Shown here: piece by piece, positions 17,304 through 26,016 of the stretch
Layout: the number at the start of each line of letters is the position of its first letter
Position numbering within the stretch: the first letter of the stretch is position 1
Assembly: GCA_023394955.1 (NCBI GenBank)
Contig: JAEWZY010000073.1
Location: 1 to 64,000, forward strand
Source: Bacillota bacterium
Lineage (GTDB): Bacteria > Bacillota > UBA4882 > UBA8346
DNA length: 64,000 nucleotides
Reading direction: 5' to 3'
Translations under genes and position numbers: made by a program
Notes under the pieces: generated by a model
Database searches by the model: none
What the model saw: the letters and a program-made list of their open reading frames with translations, nothing else
Told to the model about the DNA's origin: nothing

Positions 17304-18383
17304 TTATCCGCTAGAATCAATTATGTCCAATGATTTTAAAGCGTTCCCTTCAAAGTCAAATAAAGTCATATTGGCCCATTCGTTGCCTTCTCCATATTTC
17401 CACCCGGCTCCTTCAACCGTGATCAAACACGGTTCCCAATAAAAGAAACCGGCTCCTTTTGCTTGGGGTACATTTTTTACTATTCCCATGAGATCCCTGA
17501 GAAATTTCGTTTGTCCCTCTACATTGACCGGATAACCGTCAAGTCCTTTGGAGGCCTTATTTGGGGTAATACTATTAGCGGCTGTAGTCCACGGATAAGC
17601 GGTCTCCACTATAATTAAATCCTGATCATAATTTAAGGCCAGTTTGTTTAAGTTATCGCTTAGGTCCTCCAAAGTCCCGTGCCATTCCGGATAATATGAT
17701 TGGCCGATAATCTCAAAATCCACTCCAAAAGATAATAAGTTGTCAAAAAAATAACGGTTGTACTTGTAATCACCCCCTTTATCAATATGGATCATCCGCT
17801 GTATTGGCTTTTCCCGATCATCCCGGCTATCGGATAAACCGGCCAGTCCGCTTTTTAAAAGAGTAATAAACCGGCCCCACTGTTCTTCGGTAGCTTGTAT
17901 CCCATCCAAACGCCCGTCTTCCCATAAAAAACCATTGGAAATCTCATTCCCGATTTGCACCATTTCCGGTAAGGTCCCTTGCTTTTTTAAATCAGTGATG
18001 ACATTATTGGTATAATCGTAAACTGCCTGCTGCAAATGATCAAAATCCAGGTTGGACCATTCTCGGGGTTTGGACTGTCTTTGGGGATCAGCCCAAAAAT
18101 CACTGTAATGAAAATCGATTAAAAGACCCATCCCGGCCTTTTTTACTCTGTTTGCCATTTGCAGCACATGCTCTTTATTATTGTATCCGGCCGGATCGCT
18201 CTCCGGAAGCCCGGGATTATTCCATACCTTAAGCCGGATATAATTAAACCCATGGTTTTTTAAAATGTCGAGACAATTCTGTTCTCTGCTTTGATCGTAA
18301 AATTTCCCGCCGAAGTCTTCTATCTGTTGCAGGGTAGAGATATCGGCTCCTTTAATAAAAGTGTTTTCGCTCATCTGCTCCAT
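17304..18383 (-). CDS. GH53 endo-beta-1,4-galactanase, apparently cytoplasmic
   Basis: About 359 residues of a GH53 (clan GH-A) TIM barrel: FIKGADISTLQQIED at the N-terminus, NYIRLKVWNNP, LLIDFHYSDFWADPQ, the acid/base glutamate in MVQIGNEISNG (~147) and the nucleophile in LIIVETAYPW (~260). The family cleaves beta-1,4-galactan. No signal peptide follows any plausible start; I chose ATG at 18383, five bases after AAGGA. A cytoplasmic location suggests that it trims imported galacto-oligosaccharides. It is the last gene of the ABC-transporter operon that starts near 23785. Confidence 0.88.
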   Translation of the reverse strand: MEQMSENTFIKGADISTLQQIEDFGGKFYDQSREQNCLDILKNHGFNYIRLKVWNNPGLPESDPAGYNNKEHVLQMANRVKKAGMGLLIDFHYSDFWADPQRQSKPREWSNLDFDHLQQAVYDYTNNVITDLKKQGTLPEMVQIGNEISNGFLWEDGRLDGIQATEEQWGRFITLLKSGLAGLSDSRDDREKPIQRMIHIDKGGDYKYNRYFFDNLLSFGVDFEIIGQSYYPEWHGTLEDLSDNLNKLALNYDQDLIIVETAYPWTTAANSITPNKASKGLDGYPVNVEGQTKFLRDLMGIVKNVPQAKGAGFFYWEPCLITVEGAGWKYGEGNEWANMTLFDFEGNALKSLDIIDSSG

Positions 18384-18422
18384 AAACATCCTTAATTTTA
18401 TTAAGATTATATATATCAAGTA

Positions 18423-18635
18423 TTAATCGAAATCACTTATTCGTACGGCCAGGTTTTTATAACGAAATTTAGCCATCTCGTTTAACTTCAATACTTCTTC
18501 TTCACTGCCTGTGAAGGGGCAGCGTAAACAGTAGTACTCCTCCTTATCCCTGTCGTAAAACATATCCACATCAATCTCCCTGATATAACAAGCGGGGCAT
18601 CGATAGTTCAATCTGCCTTTGCGACCTTGAGACAT
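18423..18635 (-). CDS. Small zinc-ribbon protein, 70 residues
   Basis: A short basic start is followed by CPAC and, about 22 residues later, CLRC, a four-cysteine zinc-ribbon arrangement. The ATG has a good GAGGAG site eight bases upstream, which lies inside the end of the preceding gene (28-bp overlap). It is in the same operon as the 610-residue protein and GH53. I do not recognise the family; zinc binding is inferred from the cysteines. Confidence 0.7.
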   Translation of the reverse strand: MSQGRKGRLNYRCPACYIREIDVDMFYDRDKEEYYCLRCPFTGSEEEVLKLNEMAKFRYKNLAVRISDFD

Positions 18636-20440
18636 GTTACCATCTCCTCGTTTACTTTTAGGTTTTTGGTCAAACCAAGCGTATACATGGGTGAAAAAGC
18701 GTATCCTTCCCGGATATAACCGTCCATGATGTCATTTACCGGAAAAACTGAAAGTTTCGTATTCACCTGGGGTATAATCGCCTCAACCCGGTTAACAGAT
18801 CTCATTTTTTCTTCGCGGCATTTGTATTCATATACCAGTCCCTTCGATCCATCTCTACCAAGGCATTGCAGAGTTATTCCGCTCAGATCCTCGGGATACT
18901 CAGTCGTTCCGTAACAAGCGGTGATGTATTCATTAAGATGAACTGTGGCCCCGGGTTTGCTGGTTTCGATAATCCTTCTGAAAATCGTAATCTCCCCGCT
19001 ATCCTCCTTGAAAACGAAACTGGATACCAGCTTAATGTTTAAATCGCTAAATTCAATTTCCACCGGTTCCAGCGTTAGTACCCGGTTCTTGCCGTCTTTG
19101 GAGTATTTTGCCTTGGTACGGCACAGGCAAAGATCGACTTCTTCCCCTTCATAACTTACTTTACAACTCTTGATAGAGCCTTCACCCGCATAATGAGTAA
19201 AGTAACCCGCCCGGTAAAACGCCTGAATTAGAAAAGGATATGAACAATCCCAAATGTTTTTGGTTCCGATTCCGACCGGACGGACCAGTTTGGCGGCATA
19301 AGGTCTCAAATCGACTAAAGCCCCTCCCTGATTCAGATCCACACAGGTCCGCATATAAGGATCAAGGTACCAGAAGATCTGTTTTTGGGAGCCGTAAAGA
19401 ATATCTTTCCACAGAGCGCAGCTAGGTTCGGTGTGAGTTTTATGCTCACGATACCAATCCGCGAACTCTGCCATGCCCATATCCTCAACCAGTCCCTTTT
19501 GCTTTAATTCACCATAGTAAGCCATGCAATCGCGATAACTTTTTTCCAGTAACGAGTATGGGGCTTCCCAGCGGCCTTGTTTACTCATCCAGCCGGGCCC
19601 AACGAAAACCATATTATAGGCAAACCCATTATTGTATTTATCCAAGGCCCGGTACTGATCGATCAGATTGAATAAGTACGGATATTCTCCATCTTTATAG
19701 ACCATTCCCCGTAGCACATTCTGAGGATGAGTCCCATAGAACGACCCCGGCCCGTCAAAGACCGCCAACAGGTCCCTTGAAAGATGCGGAATCGCTACAA
19801 TGCCCGAGTCATCCTCAGGCCCCGCTGCCGGACAATGGCTGTTATATTTCGAAGGAATCCAGGGACACCAGGGACCGCCGTCGTTTAAAGTATACCAGGA
19901 GTTGTTCGCATTCCAATACGCCTTTGGCCCTTCTTCCCAGCACGTGGCCACCGCGCATTTTACTGTCGGATATTTTTCCTTAATATAGTTAATCAAGTCG
20001 GCATCCATATAATAAGAGCCGGTGGAAGCCGGGTAAAAACCGAAAACTTGCCGAAACCTCTCGAAAACATCCTGAACGATCGCTTTTTTAGTTTCAAGTG
20101 GAAAATGCCAGATACAAAAATCCTTGGTCTTGTATTTTTCCCGGAATTCATTACATGGTAGTCCCAGAAGAGTAGTCCCGATTTCATCACCGTATTTCCG
20201 GTGGTCCTCTTTGGCCAAGAAAACAGCTTCCTCATTGAAAAGGCTGGCATAGGTCATTTGGATGGTGGTTTTCAGCCCGTTTTCGTGGGCCAATCGTTGC
20301 TGGGTTTTGAAGATATCTAACGATGCGGCAATCACGTTTTCCCGGGTAATGTCTTCTTTCCTGCCTTGGGCCGCTTCTTTCTCAAGATATTCCGGAACCA
20401 TCTCCGGCCGGTGAATAATATTTAAAATGAATTTACCCAT
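18608..20440 (-). CDS. Unrecognised 610-residue protein of the galactan locus
   Basis: I do not recognise this family. ATG follows AGGAGG. There is no signal peptide, so it is probably cytoplasmic. The first ~330 residues look like an alpha/beta barrel (IQMTYASLFNEEAVFL, FGFYPASTGSYYMDADLI, CAVATCWEEGPKAYW, GIVAIPHLSRDLL) and resemble the layout of glycoside hydrolase/deacetylase barrels; the last ~200 residues look like beta-rich sheets (SSFVFKEDSGEITIFRR). It is tryptophan-, tyrosine- and cysteine-rich. It sits between the sugar ABC permease and GH53, so a sugar-processing role is likely, but the reaction is unknown. Confidence 0.7.
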   Translation of the reverse strand: MGKFILNIIHRPEMVPEYLEKEAAQGRKEDITRENVIAASLDIFKTQQRLAHENGLKTTIQMTYASLFNEEAVFLAKEDHRKYGDEIGTTLLGLPCNEFREKYKTKDFCIWHFPLETKKAIVQDVFERFRQVFGFYPASTGSYYMDADLINYIKEKYPTVKCAVATCWEEGPKAYWNANNSWYTLNDGGPWCPWIPSKYNSHCPAAGPEDDSGIVAIPHLSRDLLAVFDGPGSFYGTHPQNVLRGMVYKDGEYPYLFNLIDQYRALDKYNNGFAYNMVFVGPGWMSKQGRWEAPYSLLEKSYRDCMAYYGELKQKGLVEDMGMAEFADWYREHKTHTEPSCALWKDILYGSQKQIFWYLDPYMRTCVDLNQGGALVDLRPYAAKLVRPVGIGTKNIWDCSYPFLIQAFYRAGYFTHYAGEGSIKSCKVSYEGEEVDLCLCRTKAKYSKDGKNRVLTLEPVEIEFSDLNIKLVSSFVFKEDSGEITIFRRIIETSKPGATVHLNEYITACYGTTEYPEDLSGITLQCLGRDGSKGLVYEYKCREEKMRSVNRVEAIIPQVNTKLSVFPVNDIMDGYIREGYAFSPMYTLGLTKNLKVNEEMVTCLKVAKAD

Positions 20441-20475
20441 GGTATCCTCCTGATTTTACCAGAAATCCATAACGT

Positions 20476-21282
20476 TCACCCTTTAATCGCGCCTGCGCTC
20501 AACCCTTTAATAAACGACTTGGAACCCATCATGAAGATAATCAATATCGGTAAGACCGCAAAGGCCAACCCGGCGCCCTGGGCCCCGAAATTAACCGTAT
20601 AAGTGCTGCGCAACGCTTGAATACCCAAGGGAATGGTAAACAGTTCCTTCTTATAAATTGATACCGATGGTAATAAAAAGTTGTTCCAAGACCAAAGAAA
20701 GATTAAAGTACCGAGAGTGCTTACTGCCGGTTTGATAAATGGCAGAACGATTCTGATAAAGATCCCGAACTCATTGCAGCCGTCGATTCGCGCGCTTTCG
20801 AGGATCTCATCCGGTACGGTTTGGGAGATGTATTGGGTCATGAAGAAAACTCCGAAAGCGCTGGAACACCATATCAGAATCAATGGGATTAAGGTGTTGG
20901 TCAGACCCATGGTTCTCATTTCAATCACATACCCAATCAAGCCAACCTGTCCGGGGATCATCATGGTTGCCAAAATAAAATAGAAAATAAAGTTTCTTAA
21001 TTTAAACCTGTACTTGGCCAAGGCAAATCCGGTCAACGCGCTGATAAACACCGAAACTATTACGGAAACTGTGGAAACAATCAGGCTGTTCAGATAACAA
21101 AAATGAAATTTATTATTGAAGATTGTCTTCATATTCTCCAATAAATAATTGCCCGGAGTGAGTAGTAATCCGGAAAAAATTTCCGCCGTGGAATGGGTGG
21201 CCATCATAATTACGACGTAAAACGGAAGTATCGAAAATAAGGTAAAGATAATCAGGGGTAACATTAAAAAAAATTTTTTCAT
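20476..21282 (-). CDS. Carbohydrate ABC transporter permease, MalG type
   Basis: A 268-residue integral membrane protein with six predicted spans. It carries the EAA loop of CUT1 permeases (ESARIDGCNEFGIFIRIVLPFIKP), where the ATPase docks. Its ATG overlaps the stop of the MalF-type gene by 4 bp (ATGA), so the two are translationally coupled. It forms half of the sugar channel. No MsmK/MalK-like ATPase is in this operon, as is common in Bacillota where one ATPase serves several CUT1 systems. Confidence 0.92.
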   Translation of the reverse strand: MKKFFLMLPLIIFTLFSILPFYVVIMMATHSTAEIFSGLLLTPGNYLLENMKTIFNNKFHFCYLNSLIVSTVSVIVSVFISALTGFALAKYRFKLRNFIFYFILATMMIPGQVGLIGYVIEMRTMGLTNTLIPLILIWCSSAFGVFFMTQYISQTVPDEILESARIDGCNEFGIFIRIVLPFIKPAVSTLGTLIFLWSWNNFLLPSVSIYKKELFTIPLGIQALRSTYTVNFGAQGAGLAFAVLPILIIFMMGSKSFIKGLSAGAIKG

Positions 21283-22271
21283 TCCCGTTCCTCCTTCTGG
21301 TTGAAAACTTTAAAGCTCAGGATGGAGAAAGCCAAAATAAATAAGAACAGCCCATACGAGATGGCAGCGCTTAAACCAAATTTTGATGTGCTTTGAAAGG
21401 CGGTGTCATAAAAGAACCAAACCGTTGTCAAACAAGCCCGTTCCGGGCCGCCCACCACTTGAGTGCCGTTGCTGGCTAAGCCGCCGCTGAATAACAAAAA
21501 CGGTTCGTCAAATAATTGAAATCCCCCAATAATACTGGTAACCACCAAAAAAAGGGTGATTGGCTTTAAAAAAGGGAGCGTTATATATAAAAACGCCTGA
21601 CGTTTGGACGCTCCGTCCACTAGCGCCGCCTCGTTCAATTCAGCCGGAATACCGGTTAATCCGGTTAGATAGATCATAAAATAATACCCGAGATTTCTCC
21701 AAAAAATCATCAGGATAACCACAAAACGGGCCAAATTTCCTAAACCAAGCCAGTTAATGCCCTCCGGAATAATATGCGCCGCCGTCAATAAGCGGTTTAC
21801 TAACCCGCTGGACCAGTCGAACAAGATTGAAAAAATGATCCCGATCGCGACCGGGGTAGTAATGTAGGGTAATAGATTCAATGTCTGAAACATTCTTTTA
21901 AAACGCGGTATATTGAACAACACTACGGCTAATAACATTCCGATCAGGATGATTAACGGGATATACCCAATCATGAAAATGACTGTGTTTAAGAGTGACT
22001 TATAAAAATACGGATTGTTGGTGAATAAGTTAATATAATTTGCAAGCCCGACGAACTTCCGTTCATTTAAGAACAAACTATCCCAATTGGTCAAGCTAAC
22101 GAAGAAGGTATAGGCTAACGGAAACAAATTGAAAGTGAAAAAAATCAGGAAAAAAGGAGTGACAAATAAATATGGCCAACAATGACGTTTAAACTTATTG
22201 AGCATTGTCTGTAGATTGCGTTCTCCCGTTGAATCTTCGAAATGATTATTCATTCCAGTCCCAACTTTCAT
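21279..22271 (-). CDS. Carbohydrate ABC transporter permease, MalF type
   Basis: A 330-residue membrane permease with six predicted spans and the EAA motif LNEAALVDGASKRQAFLYITLPFLKP. Partner of the MalG-type gene directly downstream. The start is uncertain: ATG codons at 22271 and 22253 are both possible and neither has a strong ribosome binding site. A palindromic repeat (22415-22481) lies between it and the solute-binding protein gene upstream, and could lower or differentiate expression within the operon. Confidence 0.9.
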   Translation of the reverse strand: MKVGTGMNNHFEDSTGERNLQTMLNKFKRHCWPYLFVTPFFLIFFTFNLFPLAYTFFVSLTNWDSLFLNERKFVGLANYINLFTNNPYFYKSLLNTVIFMIGYIPLIILIGMLLAVVLFNIPRFKRMFQTLNLLPYITTPVAIGIIFSILFDWSSGLVNRLLTAAHIIPEGINWLGLGNLARFVVILMIFWRNLGYYFMIYLTGLTGIPAELNEAALVDGASKRQAFLYITLPFLKPITLFLVVTSIIGGFQLFDEPFLLFSGGLASNGTQVVGGPERACLTTVWFFYDTAFQSTSKFGLSAAISYGLFLFILAFSILSFKVFNQKEERE

Positions 22272-22414
22272 TTATTGTTATTTTTCTACCTTTTCTTCCC
22301 CTGTAAACTGGTGCGCCGGTCTCTCTATCCGCGCCTGGCGCCTGCGGGCGAATGAATAAAAGGATTATAGATCAACCATTATTGTAAACCGAGCCAAAAT
22401 GTAATAGAAACAAA

Positions 22415-22481
22415 ATATGTCGCAATAAGTATTTGAGACACTTGAGCATAATTGCGACATATTTTCCTTCAATTTATTGAA
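22415..22481. repeat. Palindromic element A, copy 3, with collapsed hairpin C
   Basis: ATATGTCGCAAT (22415-22426) pairs perfectly with ATTGCGACATAT (22451-22462) over a 24-base spacer. Relative to the other copies a T to C change in the left arm is matched by A to G in the right arm. TTTTCC follows, then only a short TTCAATTTATTGAA palindrome in place of the long hairpin C. It lies between the solute-binding protein and permease genes of one operon. Confidence 0.8.
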
Positions 22482-22489
22482 AACGCTTT

Positions 22490-23785
22490 TTATCTCACTT
22501 TAAGTTCGGGGGCCCTGTTCTTTATTTCCTGGATCAATTTTTTCATGGCTTCATCTACACCCATATTGGAGTCATTATTTAAACTAGTAACGATCAAGTC
22601 CACGGAATCTTTGATGATATTGTCATATTTGCTCATCGGACGTATTTTAACCGCGGGGGCCACCTCATCAATCCAATATTTACCGATATCCTGGCCGCCA
22701 AACCATTCGTTTTTAATCGAAGCAAACTCCGGATCTTCATAAGCCGCTTTATATGAGGTAAGGAAACCGACTTCCCGGGCGGCTTTGGCGCCTTCAACAC
22801 TTAAGGTGGCGAACTTAACGAATTCCCAGGCCGCCAATTTATGTTTACACTGTTTCGAGATACCCAAAGTAGTTCCACCCCAACTGAAGTTACCACCCGG
22901 AGCTCTCATCAGGCCCCAGTTCCCTTTGCCCTTGGGATCATTAGGTTGAATGACATATTGCGGCGTCCAGATAGCGCACCCGGCAAAGATATATTTATCC
23001 TGACCGAAAGAAGCATACCAAGCCGGTGTCCAAGCTACCAGCTTATCAAGGATCTTGGCATCCCTGAATTGTACTACCCTCTGTAATAACGGTTCGAAGA
23101 TCTTGGTAGCATTCACGTTATTACCGCCAGTCACCCAAGGAGTAGGGTTTTGGTCCCGGGCAATTTGATAAATATCGCCGATTCCTTGCATCATATATAC
23201 TTTTCCGCCACTTTTAGCAACTACTTCTTTACCTTTTACGACAAAGTCATCCCAAGCCGGCAACATTTTGGACAATTGAACCGGATCGTCGGTCCCAAGG
23301 TATTTCTTGGCCAAATCACGTTTGTAGGCCATAGCTGCCGGGTTAATCCCCTGCTCGACGCCGCAGATATCGCCTTTGGAATTTTTCATAATTGGAAGCA
23401 AGTATTCGAAAACATCTTTCGAGTTCATGTTATACGGAGATTTATTCAAAGGCTCCCAGATATCCAACTCAAAGGTCCTACCCCGGGAATCGATGATCGC
23501 CCAAGGAATATCCGGTATGGGGACCCCTGCCGCCAAGCTGGTTTGTAGTTTTTGTAAATAATCGCCATTGGCTACCGGGGTAAATTCAAATTTGATCTTC
23601 GGATAGATCTTGTTAAAAGCCGCCGTAACATGGTTCCAATAATTTTCGTCCCATCCCCAGGTGGTTAAGGTGCAACTATAATCTTTAGACAATTCTTTGC
23701 CCGCTCCGCTCACTAGTGAGAAACTACCCAATAACGCAACGAGTAACAGCAACCATAAGCCTACTTTTACATGTTTCCGTTTCAT
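22490..23785 (-). CDS. Sugar ABC transporter solute-binding protein
   Basis: A 431-residue family-1 extracellular solute-binding protein. ATG at 23785 follows AAAGGAGGAAAAA; longer in-frame starts lack such a site. The N-terminus (KRKHVKVG, then a hydrophobic stretch to LVSGAGKE) is a signal peptide, but no cysteine stands at the cleavage site, so it is not a standard lipoprotein. Typical SBP_bac_1 features include TTWGWDENYWNHV, FNKIYPKIKFEF and a late WGGTTLGISKQCKHK segment. It feeds the MalF/MalG pair. Substrate is inferred from the GH53 gene to be galacto-oligosaccharides. Expression is likely controlled by the YesM/YesN-type pair immediately upstream. Confidence 0.9.
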   Translation of the reverse strand: MKRKHVKVGLWLLLLVALLGSFSLVSGAGKELSKDYSCTLTTWGWDENYWNHVTAAFNKIYPKIKFEFTPVANGDYLQKLQTSLAAGVPIPDIPWAIIDSRGRTFELDIWEPLNKSPYNMNSKDVFEYLLPIMKNSKGDICGVEQGINPAAMAYKRDLAKKYLGTDDPVQLSKMLPAWDDFVVKGKEVVAKSGGKVYMMQGIGDIYQIARDQNPTPWVTGGNNVNATKIFEPLLQRVVQFRDAKILDKLVAWTPAWYASFGQDKYIFAGCAIWTPQYVIQPNDPKGKGNWGLMRAPGGNFSWGGTTLGISKQCKHKLAAWEFVKFATLSVEGAKAAREVGFLTSYKAAYEDPEFASIKNEWFGGQDIGKYWIDEVAPAVKIRPMSKYDNIIKDSVDLIVTSLNNDSNMGVDEAMKKLIQEIKNRAPELKVR

Positions 23786-23894
23786 TTTTTCCTCCTTTTT
23801 TGGCGTTTGACTTTTGTAACTAAATTGTAACAGCTTTGTTTCCAAAATAAAGTATAACGATCCGATAATTTTGTATAAATTTCGATAATCACGA

Positions 23895-24057
23895 AACTAT
23901 ATAAGTTGAAAAAAGTTTTGTTACCACGTTTCGCATCCCAAATTCCGGATGCGAAACATAAATCAATGAATTTTTTCAACTTATGGATCAAGGAAAATAT
24001 GTTGCAATCATCCGGGCGGTCAAAAAACTTATTGCAACATATATATTTATACATTCT
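23895..24057. repeat. Composite palindromic element AC, copy 2 (inverted)
   Basis: In reverse orientation to copy 1. Hairpin C: outer arms ATAAGTTGAAAAAA (23901-23914) and its exact complement (23971-23984), inner stem GTTTCGCATCC (23928-23938) with GGATGCGAAAC (23947-23957). Hairpin A: ATATGTTGCAAT (23997-24008) with ATTGCAACATAT (24031-24042), again over a 22-base spacer. Three inner-stem pairs and one outer-arm pair differ from copy 1 by matched substitutions. It lies upstream of the solute-binding protein gene, in the sense orientation of that gene. Confidence 0.9.
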
Positions 24058-24068
24058 TGCCTTATACC

Positions 24069-24159
24069 AAGTTGCATTCAATAGTAGCGCAACTTTTGCA
24101 TGGAACGCAGCTTCGCTGCGGAGAGAATGCACTTTATAGTTGCGCTTTGAATGCAAGTT
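24069..24159 (+). repeat. Palindromic repeat B, copy 2
   Basis: A 91-bp element with left arm AAGTTGCATTCAA and right arm TTGAATGCAAGTT, plus inner AGCGCAACT / AGTTGCGCT pairing and a central CGCAGCTTCGCTGCGG hairpin. It aligns end to end with 9776-9865. It abuts composite element AC copy 2 and follows the sensor kinase gene. Confidence 0.85.
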
Positions 24160-24234
24160 AGTATTATCCCTCACGACTCTTACTAAAGAAGCAAAAAGGG
24201 TCAACTTCCTAGCATTTGAAGTCAACCCTTCAAG

Positions 24235-26016
24235 TCATGTTTTGTTCTCCCGCTGAATCGGGAGAGTTACCGTAATTGTAGTTCCTGATCTGACAACGCT
24301 TTGAATCGTTACACCATAGTCATCGCCATACATATACCGAATCCTGTCTTGAATATTAACTATGCCTATGGAGCGCAATTTGGATTCAGGTTGATAAATC
24401 TGGCCACCCTGCAATAGCTGGACCACCATTTCCGGTTTCATCCCCACTCCATCATCTCTAACTTCAATGATAAGAGCATTTTGGGCGGTGAAAACCGAGA
24501 CCCAAATATTTCCCTTTTCACCTTCTTTGGGACAAATTCCGTGAAACAAAGCATTTTCAACCAAGGGTTGGATTAAAGTTTTTGGAATTAAACAACCCAG
24601 CAAAGCCGGATCGGTCTTCCAGATCAAGTTGAAACGATCCCGATATCGATATTGCTGGATCTGAACATAATGATTAACAATCTCGATCTCTTGTTGTATC
24701 GAAGTTAGCAGCCCTTCTCCGGCCACTTTGATGCCATCTTGTAAAATCCGAATGAACGAGTCCACAAGGTTAACAATATCGTATTGTTTCCGCTTTCGGG
24801 CTAAATAGATAATTGTATTGAGGATGTTATAAATAAAATGCGGATTAATCTGAGATAGTAAGACATCAAATTCCAACTTCCGTTTGGATTTCTCATACTC
24901 CACCGACTCGGCGATATGCTGCTTTAAATCAACCACCATCCGGTTGAATGAGTCGGCCATAGTTTCCAGTTCATCGCCACTTCTGATCTTCAGCGCTACA
25001 TTTAGATCTCCGGAGGCCACTTGTTTCATAGCCTGGGTGATTTCCGTTACCGGTTTGGTGAACTTTAGGATCAACGGAAGCACCACCAGAATAATCAGGG
25101 CCAAACTGATAAAAGTAGTACAAAGAAAGAAGTAGCGAATAAATCTGATCCGATGAAACAATCTTTGGTTAGAGGTGAAGGAAATTAATTTCCAACCATT
25201 ATCCAAGGTATTATTGACAATGAGATACCCTTTGGCGTTTTCGATCACTTTTGAACTTTCAGTTTCTAGTGCGGTAAAATATGGCTGAACTTCCTGGTAA
25301 GACAAGCCGCTTGATATCGGGTTCCGGTCGTAAATCACTTCGCCTTCCTGATTGACCCAGTAAAAAGCGTCATAATCCACACTGTTTATGACCATGTTTT
25401 TTTCAAAATGGTGCAAGGCGATATTCAACAATAGTTGCCCTTTAACTTGATCCGGTTGGTCGATATTTCGGAATTGGACGATAAAGCTGATAACTCTTTC
25501 CGTAGATGTACCCCGGGTCACATTGGAGATAAGGTGCGGTGTTGAAAAGTAAAACTGTTCTTTCTTTTGGAGATAATTTTGGTACCAGGGTTCACTGAGT
25601 TTGCTTTGAAAATAATCATGGGGAGTGGTGCGAAGGTCAGTATACCAAACAGAACCGTCGCTAGTTACCACGGTGGCGCTATGAATAAAATTTCTAAGCA
25701 TAATCTGGTTCGCTAAAAAGTTCAGTTCTTTACGAGCTTGGGCCAGCCGTTCATAATAACTCTGATATTGAGTCCGGTTGACGAATGTCTGCATTTCTTC
25801 GTTGATAATGATACTGGTGCCCATTTTCTTCAGATCATCGATCTGGTAATTAAGATGTTGGGCTGTTTGGTTCAGTTTGGTCAAGTCGTCTCTAATAGCC
25901 CGCTCTTTGAAGATCTTCTGGAAATAATAATTGGCAATGGTTCCGCTTAGAAAAAGGGAACCGGTTACCACTATACTGGTTGCAATTAATATTTTGGACT
26001 TAATTCCGAGCTTCAC
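24235..26016 (-). CDS. YesM-type sensor histidine kinase
   Basis: A 593-residue membrane kinase. An N-terminal membrane span (~10-30) and a second near 290-315 frame an extracytoplasmic sensor domain; a HAMP segment follows (VTEITQAMKQVASGDLNVAL), then the His_kinase domain with SQINPHFIYNILNTI (phospho-accepting histidine) and the ATPase boxes LVENALFHGICP and VRDDGVGM. The start is GTG with GGAGAGGG upstream. It overlaps the response regulator gene by 17 bp. This class senses extracellular oligosaccharides, often through the adjacent binding protein, which fits its place just upstream of the ABC transporter. Confidence 0.93.
   Translation of the reverse strand: MKLGIKSKILIATSIVVTGSLFLSGTIANYYFQKIFKERAIRDDLTKLNQTAQHLNYQIDDLKKMGTSIIINEEMQTFVNRTQYQSYYERLAQARKELNFLANQIMLRNFIHSATVVTSDGSVWYTDLRTTPHDYFQSKLSEPWYQNYLQKKEQFYFSTPHLISNVTRGTSTERVISFIVQFRNIDQPDQVKGQLLLNIALHHFEKNMVINSVDYDAFYWVNQEGEVIYDRNPISSGLSYQEVQPYFTALETESSKVIENAKGYLIVNNTLDNGWKLISFTSNQRLFHRIRFIRYFFLCTTFISLALIILVVLPLILKFTKPVTEITQAMKQVASGDLNVALKIRSGDELETMADSFNRMVVDLKQHIAESVEYEKSKRKLEFDVLLSQINPHFIYNILNTIIYLARKRKQYDIVNLVDSFIRILQDGIKVAGEGLLTSIQQEIEIVNHYVQIQQYRYRDRFNLIWKTDPALLGCLIPKTLIQPLVENALFHGICPKEGEKGNIWVSVFTAQNALIIEVRDDGVGMKPEMVVQLLQGGQIYQPESKLRSIGIVNIQDRIRYMYGDDYGVTIQSVVRSGTTITVTLPIQRENKT

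Noticed and set aside
22474..22492. TTGAAAACGCTTTTTA as a CcpA cre site
   Set aside because: It lies at the 3' end of the binding-protein gene and misses the conserved C on one side.
23782..24225. A 147-codon minus-strand frame across the intergenic repeats
   Set aside because: It is a translation of repeat B and element AC; the same peptide arises at 9725-9937 from the other copy, and it runs into the promoter and start of the binding-protein gene.
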